DNA of 11,621 bases from an uncultured Collinsella sp. (GTDB taxonomy: Bacteria; Actinomycetota; Coriobacteriia; Coriobacteriales; Coriobacteriaceae): assembly GCA_905199225.1 (NCBI GenBank), contig CAJKFS010000058.1, positions 1-11,621 on the forward strand, written 5' to 3'. Within the stretch, counting starts at the first letter, position 1; each line of letters starts with the position of its first letter. Made by a program: the position numbers and the translations under genes. Shown piece after piece: positions 5,875-11,621 of the stretch. The notes beneath the pieces are model-generated. The model saw nothing but the letters and a program-made list of their open reading frames with translations, was not told the origin of the DNA and made no database searches.

Positions 5875-6100
5875 GGACAAAAAATGCCAAATATGAGTAC
5901 TGTTGCTGCGTTGGTCACATATGTTTGCACATAATAATGGGCTCCTAATGAGAGTACTTCTCGTTAGGAGCCCATTTTATTGAACATTTGAGGAGCTACG
6001 TCAGCTCGTGCAGCTGGTCGTCATGCCTACAAGCATCAAAAATGCCCCAAGTTGCTGCTACTAAAAAGGTAGCAGTACTCATATTTGATGTTTTTTGACC
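5875..6100. repeat. 29-bp inverted repeat arms flanking a terminator
   Basis: The left arm (5875-5903) and the reverse complement of the right arm (6072-6100) match at 24 of 29 positions. They share a perfect 15-base core, CAAATATGAGTACTG (5888-5902 and the complement at 6074-6088), and a run of six A's before it. About 170 bp lie between the arms with no reading frame for a transposase. It could be a miniature inverted-repeat element or two opposed copies of an extragenic repeat. Confidence 0.6.
5936..5981 (+). terminator. Intrinsic terminator after the DUF2207 gene
   Basis: AATGGGCTCCTAA (5936-5948) pairs perfectly with TTAGGAGCCCATT (5964-5976). The stem continues through a G-T pair and four more base pairs to a GTACT loop, and is followed by TTTTATT. 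This is a strong + strand terminator. It lies 177 bp past the DUF2207 stop with no gene between. On the - strand the stem is followed by an AT-rich tail, so it may also stop read-through from the acetyltransferase gene. Confidence 0.8.
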
Positions 6101-6169
6101 ACGGCTATCTACAAACCCCTAGGCCACTCATTGGGGACAGACTTAAATGACTAGGTGTGGCTGCCCGGG

Positions 6170-6811
6170 CTAGGCTGTTAGGTCGAGTTCGTAGAGGAAG
6201 CTTTCGCGCGGCATGTCGTGGCGGCGCTCTTCGCGGTTGGCGCGGTGCGTGGCCGTGCGCTTAAAGCCGTGCAACTCGTAGAACTTCCACGAGCAGTTGG
6301 AGTCGGTGTACAGGTGCGCCCTCGTCGCTCCAAGCGAGGACAGGTGCGAGACCGCGGCATCGAGCAGAACCGTGCCAACGCCCAGGCCATGGACATCGCG
6401 ATCCACGGCAAGCAGCGTGACCTCGTTGTCGTGCGGCAACGGGCTGCTCTCGAGCAGGCGGTTGTTGGTTCGGATGGTTGCGCGCACAAACGAGAGATAC
6501 TCGGCGCAGGCATCAGGCTCCAGCTCACGCATCTGCGATAGCAGTGCGCGTTCGGTATCCATCCAATGCTCGTTGATAGTGACGCCGGAGTTCTGTCCTG
6601 CGCGTGCAAGTGCAATGCCGCGCGCCTCGCCGTCAATCACCGCAACCTGCGAAAACGTCGATGACGAAAGGCAATAGGCGAGGTCGCACGCGGCCTCAAG
6701 GCGGTTGTACTCATCGTTATCCGAATTGTTATGCCAAAGCTGCTGCAGAATCAGCGCGATGGCGTCGAAGTCTTCGGTATCAAACGGTCGGTAGAGAACC
6801 CGCGAGACCAT
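6170..6811 (-). CDS. GNAT-family N-acetyltransferase, 213 aa
   Basis: The acetyl-CoA-binding signature of the GNAT fold is clear. Motif A runs through VTLLAVDRDVHGLGVGTVLL (131-150), with HGLGVG as the pyrophosphate loop. Motif B is HLYTDSNCSWKFYELHGFKR (166-185), where the N/Y pattern is typical. The N-terminal YRPFDTEDFDAIALIL is the usual first strand and helix. There is no signal peptide, so it should be cytosolic. The substrate cannot be inferred. The ATG at 6811 has AAAGAGG just upstream. The gene is alone on its strand and is divergent from purH, with a 277-bp gap between the two starts. It is slightly longer than a minimal GNAT, with an inserted helical region around residues 78-125. 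Confidence 0.85.
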   Translation of the reverse strand: MVSRVLYRPFDTEDFDAIALILQQLWHNNSDNDEYNRLEAACDLAYCLSSSTFSQVAVIDGEARGIALARAGQNSGVTINEHWMDTERALLSQMRELEPDACAEYLSFVRATIRTNNRLLESSPLPHDNEVTLLAVDRDVHGLGVGTVLLDAAVSHLSSLGATRAHLYTDSNCSWKFYELHGFKRTATHRANREERRHDMPRESFLYELDLTA

Positions 6812-6973
6812 GGTGCCTCTTTCTTTCGCGGATGCATATCGAGCACAGTTCTACCACGCCATTGGCATCAAATTATGGTGCCCCTGTGTTCCATGAACTC
6901 ACCGTGCTCGGTGCCGTGCCCATCCCCTCCGCTCGCAAACTTTTTCTGCACATGCGCCCGTTGCGGGGTGCAT

Positions 6974-6991
6974 CGATGCGCTCGATGCGCT
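6974..6991. repeat. 9-bp tandem repeat in the purH upstream region
   Basis: CGATGCGCT is repeated head to tail at 6974-6982 and 6983-6991, just before an AT-rich TACATTAAAT that could hold the purH -10 region. The gap 6812-7088 otherwise shows no gene and no convincing riboswitch. No well-placed -35 box was found. Confidence 0.35.
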
Positions 6992-7088
6992 ACATTAAAT
7001 CAGTATTTTCATTGCCGCTGCGCGAGCGCTGCAGATCGACGTATCACCGACTCACAGAGCACGGCGGCGTACCAGACAGGAGGACTGC

Positions 7089-8696
7089 ATGGGATCTGAT
7101 GTGAAGATCGCACGCGCGTTGATCTCGGTTACCGATAAGACGGGCGTCGTCGATTTCGCACGGACGCTGGTCGATGACTTTGGCGTCGAGATCATCTCTA
7201 CGGGCGGCACGGCTCGTGCCATCGAGGACGCGGGCGTTCCCGTAACCCCCATCGAGGAGTTCACGGGCTACCCCGAGATGATGGACGGCCGCGTTAAGAC
7301 CCTGCACCCCAAGGTTCACGGCGCGCTGCTGGCCCGCCGCGATTCCGAGCAGCACATGCAGGAGGCCGCTCAGCACGGCATTAAGCTGATCGACCTGGTC
7401 GTCGTCAACCTGTACGAGTTCGAGAAGACCGTCGCCAACCCCGAGGTCACCTTCGCGGACGCCATCGAGCACATCGACATCGGTGGCCCCTCCATGCTGC
7501 GCTCTGCCGCCAAGAACGCCACGAGCGTTACCGTCATTTCCGACCCGGCCGACTATGATGCCGTCCTGGCCGAGATGCACGAGACCGGTGGCTGCACCAC
7601 GCTTTCCACCCGTCGTCGCCTGCAGGTGAAGGTCTACCAGACCACCGCCGCCTACGACACGGCTATCTCCCGTTGGCTTGCCGCCCAGGCAAGCGACGTG
7701 GCGGACACCTCTGCCAAGCTCGAGATTTCGCTGGAGAAGGTCGACGACCTGCGCTATGGCGAGAACCCGCAGCAGAAAGCCACAGTCTATCGCTTTGCCG
7801 AGGGCTGCGAGAACACCGCGAGCTCGCAGTTCCCGCTCGTGGGCTCCGAGCAGATCCAGGGCAAGCCGCTCAGCTACAACAACTATCTGGATGCCGATGC
7901 CGCTTGGAACCTGGTCCGCGAGTTCGACGAGCCGGCCTGCGTGATCCTCAAGCACCAGAACCCTTGCGGTTCTGCCGTTGCCGAGGACATCACGGCTGCC
8001 TACGACCGCGCATTCGCCTGCGATCCCAAGAGCGCCTTTGGCGGCATCATCGCCTGCAACCGCGAGGTTCCCTATGAGCTGGTCGAGCACTTTGCCGATC
8101 AGAACAAGCAGTTCGTCGAGGTTATCATCGCCCCGAGCTACACTGCCGAGGCGCTCGAGCGCATGGCCAAGCGTCCCAATCTGCGCGTGCTGGCCACCGG
8201 CGGTGTGGACCACGGCGCCCAGGTGGAGCTGCGCTCCATTGACGGCGGCATGCTGGTGCAGGAAGTCGACCATGTGACCGAGGATCCCGCGACCTTTACG
8301 TTCCCCACCGACCGCAAGCCCACCGACGCCGAGATGGCCGAGCTCGAGTTTGCCTGGAAGGTCTGCAAGGGCGTTAAGTCCAACGCCATCTTGGTCTCCA
8401 AGGGCAAGGCCGGCATTGGCATGGGCCCGGGTCAGCCTAACCGCGTTGACTCCGCACTGCTTGCCTGCGAGCGTGCCGAGGACTTCTGCGAGCGCGAGGG
8501 CGTGGAGAAGGGCGGCTTTGCCTGTGCAAGCGACGCGTTCTTCCCGTTCCGCGACAACGTCGACGTGCTTGCCGAGCACGGTGTGACCTGCATCATCCAG
8601 CCCGGCGGCTCCAAGCGCGACGACGAGAGCATCCAGGCTTGCAACGAGCATGGCATCGCGATGGTCTTTACGGGTGCCAGGCATTTTAGGCACTAG
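7089..8696 (+). CDS. purH: Bifunctional AICAR transformylase / IMP cyclohydrolase, 535 aa
   Basis: PurH catalyses the last two steps of IMP synthesis: formyl transfer from 10-formyl-THF to AICAR, then ring closure. The N-terminal cyclohydrolase domain (1-200) shows ALISVTDKTGV, STGGTA (38-43), DGRVKTLHPKVHG (66-78) and HIDIGGPSMLR (128-138). The C-terminal transformylase domain shows the LRYGENPQQ block (221-229), the catalytic KHQNPCG (K288, H289), KSAFGGIIA (314-322), and the terminal FFPFRDNVD, QPGGSKRDDE and FTGARHFRH. Length is normal for the family and no active-site residue looks missing. The start has a strong AGGAGG ribosome binding site. It stands alone with no other pur gene in the window. 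A structured region and a terminator follow the stop. Confidence 0.97.
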   Translation: MGSDVKIARALISVTDKTGVVDFARTLVDDFGVEIISTGGTARAIEDAGVPVTPIEEFTGYPEMMDGRVKTLHPKVHGALLARRDSEQHMQEAAQHGIKLIDLVVVNLYEFEKTVANPEVTFADAIEHIDIGGPSMLRSAAKNATSVTVISDPADYDAVLAEMHETGGCTTLSTRRRLQVKVYQTTAAYDTAISRWLAAQASDVADTSAKLEISLEKVDDLRYGENPQQKATVYRFAEGCENTASSQFPLVGSEQIQGKPLSYNNYLDADAAWNLVREFDEPACVILKHQNPCGSAVAEDITAAYDRAFACDPKSAFGGIIACNREVPYELVEHFADQNKQFVEVIIAPSYTAEALERMAKRPNLRVLATGGVDHGAQVELRSIDGGMLVQEVDHVTEDPATFTFPTDRKPTDAEMAELEFAWKVCKGVKSNAILVSKGKAGIGMGPGQPNRVDSALLACERAEDFCEREGVEKGGFACASDAFFPFRDNVDVLAEHGVTCIIQPGGSKRDDESIQACNEHGIAMVFTGARHFRH

Positions 8697-8697
8697 G

Positions 8698-8798
8698 GGC
8701 TTTCCCAAGCACCCGACCTTGCCCCTCAAACCGTCGCTTGCGTACATTTAGTACGCGGCTCTCCTCTTTCGGGGCAATCTCGGGCACTTGGAAAACCC
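8698..8798. repeat. Long imperfect palindrome downstream of purH
   Basis: Bases 8698-8725 pair with 8771-8798 along 28 positions with six mismatches. Inside lies a perfect hairpin, GCGTAC (8740-8745)/GTACGC (8751-8756), with an ATTTA loop. As RNA this would be a cruciform-like arm about 100 nt long. It begins two bases after the purH stop. It looks like an extragenic palindromic unit and lacks a T-run, so it is not a normal terminator. It may instead shield the 3' end of the mRNA. Confidence 0.6.
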
Positions 8799-8827
8799 TT
8801 AATGGGATGTTGTTCTATCCCATTAAG
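8798..8827. repeat. Perfect 11-bp inverted repeat abutting the long palindrome
   Basis: CTTAATGGGAT (8798-8808) and ATCCCATTAAG (8817-8827) pair perfectly around GTTGTTCT. Its first base is the last base of the long palindrome. No T-run follows. The perfect symmetry and AT content would suit either an RNA hairpin or a protein-binding site. Confidence 0.55.
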
Positions 8828-8867
8828 CTGATCGGTCGCCTGACCATATCGTCAAAATAATCTCTGC

Positions 8868-8903
8868 AAAAGACGGTCGCTCCGTTTGGAGGGCCGTCTT
8901 TTT
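8868..8903 (+). terminator. Intrinsic terminator, purH unit
   Basis: AAAAGACGG (8868-8876) pairs with CCGTCTTTT (8894-8902). The stem continues inside as CTCC (8880-8883)/GGAG (8888-8891) with a GTTT loop. The T-run lies at the end of the right arm, and the A-run of the left arm makes it potentially bidirectional. It closes the purH transcription unit about 170 bp after the stop. Confidence 0.75.
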
Positions 8904-8905
8904 GG

Positions 8906-8911
8906 TATAAG
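8906..8911 (+). promoter_or_regulatory. -10-like TATAAG for the following gene
   Basis: TATAAG starts three bases after the terminator T-run and 38 bases before the chosen start at 8944. A transcript would begin near 8918-8920, which argues that the ATG at 8920 is not the real start. No good -35 box is seen. Confidence 0.4.
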
Positions 8912-8943
8912 AGGACGGAATGACTAACACGAAAGGTACAACC

Positions 8944-9651
8944 ATGCCCCAGATTGATGATGCCGAGCTGTTTGGCAATGCCGAGGATCAGCGTGCGTAC
9001 GAGGACTTTTGCGCCAATCAGGAGGCGGTCGAGAAGTTTACGCTCGACAAGCCCGCGCTTGTCTGCCGTTGGCGCATGTCCAATAAAAAGGTGCCCATGC
9101 TCAACCGCCACATTCGCGCACTGTCCGAGCGCCTGGTGCAGGGCGAGCCGCTTACCCATAACATGCTCAGCTGGGCCAAGCAGCACGTTGAGTGGTCGCT
9201 TGCCGAGGGCGATTACACCGCACGCGACGGCGTGCTCATGCTGGTGATCGACGTCAACGGCAACGCCGCCATGACGGTGGGGGAGTACGAGCCGCTAACC
9301 GATACGTCGGCCAAGGCGCTACGTGCCCGCTCCGCCGAGGCCCGCTCCGAGGCCGACGAAACCGGCGTGGCGCCCGAGCTGCTCGCCGCCGTCGATAACG
9401 GCGAGCTTGCCTTTGTGGCGCCAGCGGACGAGTGCCTGTGCGGCACGGCGACGCTCATTGAGCAGCTGGCCCAGACCAAAGGCATCCCGGTCACGCGCGT
9501 AGACATTCCCGCACAGCTCAAGGGCGCCTTGTTCCTGGTGAGCGACGAGCACGGCGTGGTCCCCGCAACCGAGACGGACGCCGCCGAGGCCGACGCCGCG
9601 ACGGTCGCCTTCTTCGCCGAAGGCTACGAAAAGCTCCGTGCCCGCCGCTAA
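8944..9651 (+). CDS. Unannotated cytosolic protein, remote class IV PLP-enzyme-like pattern, 235 aa
   Basis: I do not recognise this gene outright. There is no signal peptide or membrane segment. Reading it by eye against class IV PLP enzymes (branched-chain aminotransferase / aminodeoxychorismate lyase), segments fall in the family's order. RWRMSNKKVPMLNRHIRAL (42-60) resembles the start with its 'nGkp..l..Hl.rL' pattern. CGTATLIEQLAQTKGIPVTR (166-185) resembles the 'lpGitR..vlelA...GIpV' stretch. ALFLVSDEHGVVPA (195-208) resembles the closing 'eaFltnSlrGVvPV'. K124, in a Lys/Arg/Glu-rich helix, is in the right order for the catalytic lysine. The protein is shorter than PabC, and the middle is weakly matched. 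This is a hypothesis and could be wrong. I chose the ATG at 8944 (GAAAGGT upstream) over 8920, which lies on the likely transcription start. Confidence 0.6.
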   Translation: MPQIDDAELFGNAEDQRAYEDFCANQEAVEKFTLDKPALVCRWRMSNKKVPMLNRHIRALSERLVQGEPLTHNMLSWAKQHVEWSLAEGDYTARDGVLMLVIDVNGNAAMTVGEYEPLTDTSAKALRARSAEARSEADETGVAPELLAAVDNGELAFVAPADECLCGTATLIEQLAQTKGIPVTRVDIPAQLKGALFLVSDEHGVVPATETDAAEADAATVAFFAEGYEKLRARR

Positions 9652-9791
9652 ATGATTTTTCTGGGACGGGGATTAAAAACTCATTTTGGTCTCCGTTTCC
9701 GTCGCGAGCGTGAGGCGGACAAAACGCCCCCGCTTGCGAACAGTTCTGTCACCTTGGTGCCGCGCGAGGCACGCACCTGCGGCTCCGCGGT

Positions 9792-9797
9792 CATAAT
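9792..9797 (+). promoter_or_regulatory. Weak -10-like CATAAT before the response regulator
   Basis: CATAAT lies 32 bases before the start codon at 9830. A GAGGGGAG ribosome binding site (9814-9821) follows at a good spacing. No consensus -35 box is found 17 bp upstream, so an activator may be needed. The small dyad GTGCC/GGCAC around 9757-9772 lies at that place. Confidence 0.3.
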
Positions 9798-9829
9798 GGG
9801 GCAAGACAACCAAGAGGGGAGCGGAATCC

Positions 9830-10501
9830 ATGGCGCTGATCTATATCGTTGAGGACGACGAGCCCATTCGTCGCGAGCTTGCCGACATCCTTGCCCGTGC
9901 CGGTTTTGAGGTCGAGGCCTGCGAATCGTTCGAGCATGTTTCGCGCGATATTCTCGCCGCCGCGCCCGACCTGGTGCTGCTCGACCTCACGCTCCCTGTC
10001 AAAGACGGCCAGCACATCTGCCATGAGGTCCGTCGCGAATCCGAGGTCCCCATCATCGTTCTCACGTCGCGCGCGACCGAGATCGACGAAGTCATGGCCA
10101 TGACGCTCGGCGCGGACGACTTTGTTCCCAAGCCCTACAGCGCCCGTGTGCTCGTGGCGCGCATCAATGCCTTGCTGCGTCGCACCGCGGCGCCGGGCGA
10201 GCGCAGCACGCTCGTCCACAAGGGGCTGGAGCTCGACCTCGCACGCTCCATGGTCACCAACACGCAAACCGGCACTAGCACCGAGCTCACCAAAAACGAG
10301 CTGCGTATTCTCTCGCTGCTTCTGAGCCGCGCGGGCAAGATCGTTTCGCGCTCGGCCATCATGCAGGACCTGTGGGACTCCGACGCCTTCGTGGACGACA
10401 ATACGCTCACTGTCAACATCAACCGCCTGCGCACCACGCTCGAAAAAATCGGCATCAAGGGGTATTTGACTACGCATCGCGGCCAGGGCTATTCGGTCTA
10501 G
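9830..10501 (+). CDS. OmpR/PhoB-family response regulator, 223 aa
   Basis: This is a DNA-binding response regulator paired with the kinase that follows. The receiver domain (about 1-118) shows the acidic pocket E8-D9-D10, phosphoacceptor D52 in LLDLTLP, T79 in IVLTS, and K101 in VPKPYS. The winged-helix effector domain (about 128-223) has ELTKNELRILSLLLSRAGKI and ends VNINRLRTTLEKIGIKGYLTTHRGQGYSV, the recognition helix and wing of the OmpR class. Sequence style is closest to the BceR/GraR-type regulators that control peptide-antibiotic defence. The kinase starts nine bases after its stop, so the two are co-transcribed. Target genes are not visible in the window. Confidence 0.93.
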   Translation: MALIYIVEDDEPIRRELADILARAGFEVEACESFEHVSRDILAAAPDLVLLDLTLPVKDGQHICHEVRRESEVPIIVLTSRATEIDEVMAMTLGADDFVPKPYSARVLVARINALLRRTAAPGERSTLVHKGLELDLARSMVTNTQTGTSTELTKNELRILSLLLSRAGKIVSRSAIMQDLWDSDAFVDDNTLTVNINRLRTTLEKIGIKGYLTTHRGQGYSV

Positions 10502-10510
10502 GGGCCGGCT

Positions 10511-11554
10511 ATGTCGTTTGGCAAGTTCTTTAAAGATGCGCTGCTTCCCGTCACCGTGTGGACGTGCGGCGTGCTGCTGAGCTGCCTTGTGCTGACGGTT
10601 GCCGGTGCACCCGTCTCTATCGTGGTCGTGGCGGTCGGCGTGTCCTTTATCTTTGGCATGCTCGGCATCGTGATCGAATACGCGCGCCGTCGTCGTTTTC
10701 TGCGCCAGCTGGAGCGTGCGGCAGAGGAGCTCGAGAGTCCCGCATGGGTGCAGGAGATGGTGCAATGCCCGACCTATGCCGAGGGCGAGCTCGAGTACGA
10801 GGTCTTGCGCCGGGTGGGCAAAGCCGCTTGCGACGAGGTTGCCGAAGGCCGGCGTCAGACCGATGACTATCGCGACTATATCGAGAGCTGGGTCCACGAG
10901 GCCAAGCTGCCCCTGGCGGCGGCCCATCTGATTTTGGAAAACCTGGACGGCAGCGAAGACGACCTGTCGCGCGTGGACGACCTGGGCCGTGAGTTGGCTC
11001 GCGTGGAGCGCTATATCGACCAGGCGCTGTACTACGCGCGCCAGGAAGTCGTAGAGCGGGACTACCTGATTCGCCGCTGGGATCTCAAGACCTTGGTGAC
11101 GGGCGCGATTAAAGCCAACGCGCGTGAGCTCATCGCGGCGCACGTGGCCCCGGTGTGCGAGAACCTCGACTTCGAGGTTTTTACTGACGAGAAATGGCTC
11201 GAGTTTATTCTGGGCCAGCTCATTCAGAACAGCATTAAATATGCGCGCGAGGACGGCGCAAAGATCGTGTTTTCGGGTGCATTGCTGGACGAAGGCCTGG
11301 CAAGCGAGCGCATCGAGCTTACCGTCGCGGACAACGGCTGCGGCGTGAGCGCGGCCGACCTGCCGCGCGTGTTCGAGAAGGGCTTTACCGGCGACAACGG
11401 CCGCACCACCAAGCGCGCAACGGGCATTGGCCTCTACCTGGTGGCGCGTCTGTGCTCCACGATGGGTATCGATGTCACCGCGGCATCCGAGCCCGGCGAA
11501 GGCTTCGTCGTAACATTCGCCTTCTCAACCAACAAGTTCCAGTATTTCGAGTAA
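10511..11554 (+). CDS. Intramembrane-sensing (BceS-type) histidine kinase, 347 aa
   Basis: This is the sensor partner of the preceding regulator. Two membrane helices (about 12-31 and 34-55) are joined by a turn of only a few residues, so there is almost no extracellular sensor. This architecture is known from BceS/GraS/VraS-like kinases that sense through an ABC transporter. The dimerisation and phosphorylation helix is YIESWVHEAKLP (H129), the WVHE form usual in this group. The catalytic domain has the N box QLIQNSIKYA (N240), G1 DNGCGV (274-279), F box RVFEKGF (286-292) and G2 ATGIGLYL (303-310). All are intact. There is no HAMP or PAS domain. Start ATG at 10511 has a GGGG-rich site upstream. 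No BceAB-like transporter is in the window; one is expected beyond the right edge if the sensing inference is correct. Confidence 0.9.
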   Translation: MSFGKFFKDALLPVTVWTCGVLLSCLVLTVAGAPVSIVVVAVGVSFIFGMLGIVIEYARRRRFLRQLERAAEELESPAWVQEMVQCPTYAEGELEYEVLRRVGKAACDEVAEGRRQTDDYRDYIESWVHEAKLPLAAAHLILENLDGSEDDLSRVDDLGRELARVERYIDQALYYARQEVVERDYLIRRWDLKTLVTGAIKANARELIAAHVAPVCENLDFEVFTDEKWLEFILGQLIQNSIKYAREDGAKIVFSGALLDEGLASERIELTVADNGCGVSAADLPRVFEKGFTGDNGRTTKRATGIGLYLVARLCSTMGIDVTAASEPGEGFVVTFAFSTNKFQYFE

Positions 11555-11575
11555 CGCACGCGGCAGACGTCCGCC

Positions 11576-11613
11576 CAAACAAAAACGTGCCGCCTCAAAC
11601 AAAACGTGCCGCC
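11576..11613. repeat. Near-perfect direct repeat at the window end
   Basis: CAAACAAAAACGTGCCGCC (11576-11594) and CAAACAAAACGTGCCGCC (11596-11613) are direct copies differing by one A. They start 22 bases after the histidine kinase stop. The array may continue past the edge, so copy number is unknown. Confidence 0.55.
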
Positions 11614-11621
11614 CCAAATGG

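Larger units (their letters stand above)
5760..6169. other. Non-coding stretch between DUF2207 and acetyltransferase genes
   Basis: No gene is supported. The stretch contains a strong terminator, a pair of long inverted arms around it (5875-5903 and 6072-6100), a 7-bp hairpin CTGCTAC (6055-6061)/GTAGCAG (6069-6075), and a bulged palindrome before the acetyltransferase stop (GCCAC-TCATT at 6123-6132 against AATGA...GTGGC at 6146-6161). Density of dyad symmetry is high, as expected of extragenic repeat units. Confidence 0.6.

Noticed and set aside
5061..5930. A 289-codon frame on the - strand over the end of the DUF2207 gene
   Set aside because: The Ala-rich run is only the reverse reading of the glycine codons. 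DUF2207 explains the region.
6812..7088. Purine riboswitch before purH
   Set aside because: I could not find the conserved junction elements of a purine aptamer or an associated terminator/antiterminator pair.
7044..8747. A 567-codon frame on the - strand opposite purH
   Set aside because: It is an antisense shadow of a conserved GC-rich gene. It has Gly/Val/Leu/His-heavy composition with no domain, and purH on the + strand has all family motifs.
8920..8943. Upstream ATG for the 8944 gene
   Set aside because: It falls where transcription from TATAAG would begin, and the ATG at 8944 has its own ribosome binding site. The added residues look like leader sequence.
9791..11143. A 450-codon frame on the - strand opposite the two-component genes
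   Set aside because: It is antisense to the response regulator and kinase, has no recognisable motifs and lacks a ribosome binding site.

Overview
The window is GC-rich chromosomal DNA with short, mostly palindromic intergenic repeats. Gene content and codon use fit a Gram-positive actinobacterium of the Coriobacteriia, most likely Collinsella or a close relative. This is inferred from the style of the proteins and intergenic elements; no rRNA or other taxonomic marker is present.

Layout. Positions 1-1165 are a visibly less GC-rich accessory patch made of gene wreckage. It holds the last ~76 codons of a DUF4143-type AAA ATPase on the + strand (372-602). Facing it on the - strand are the first 46 codons of a GSW-motif nucleotidyltransferase (623-763) and its intact upstream partner, a 103-aa toxin-antitoxin-style protein (753-1064) with an inverted-repeat operator candidate in front. 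A two-helix small membrane protein follows (1233-1472). Next come a calcineurin-like metallophosphoesterase (1558-2283, +) and, convergent with it, a glutamyl-Q tRNA(Asp) synthetase (2299-3303, -) that looks leaderless. An intergenic stretch of about 500 bp with hairpins and degenerate repeats precedes a secreted/membrane DUF2207 protein with a glycine-rich tail (3813-5759, +). About 410 bp of non-coding DNA follow, with a strong terminator sitting between the arms of a longer inverted repeat.

The right half is housekeeping and regulatory: a GNAT acetyltransferase (6170-6811, -), purH (7089-8696, +), a dense array of RNA-hairpin-forming sequence (8698-8903), and a protein with no obvious annotation (8944-9651, +) in which I see a remote class IV PLP-aminotransferase/aminodeoxychorismate-lyase pattern. 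Last is a two-component system: an OmpR-family response regulator (9830-10501) and a short two-helix histidine kinase of the intramembrane-sensing BceS type (10511-11554). A BceAB-like ABC transporter would be expected just past the right edge.

Apart from the RR/HK pair and the remnant toxin-antitoxin-like pair, the genes look like independent transcription units. I see no convincing large new multigene system. The best leads are the decayed accessory locus with an orphaned antitoxin-like gene, the unannotated 8944-9651 protein, the compound palindromes after purH and after the DUF2207 gene, and the apparently leaderless gluQ.
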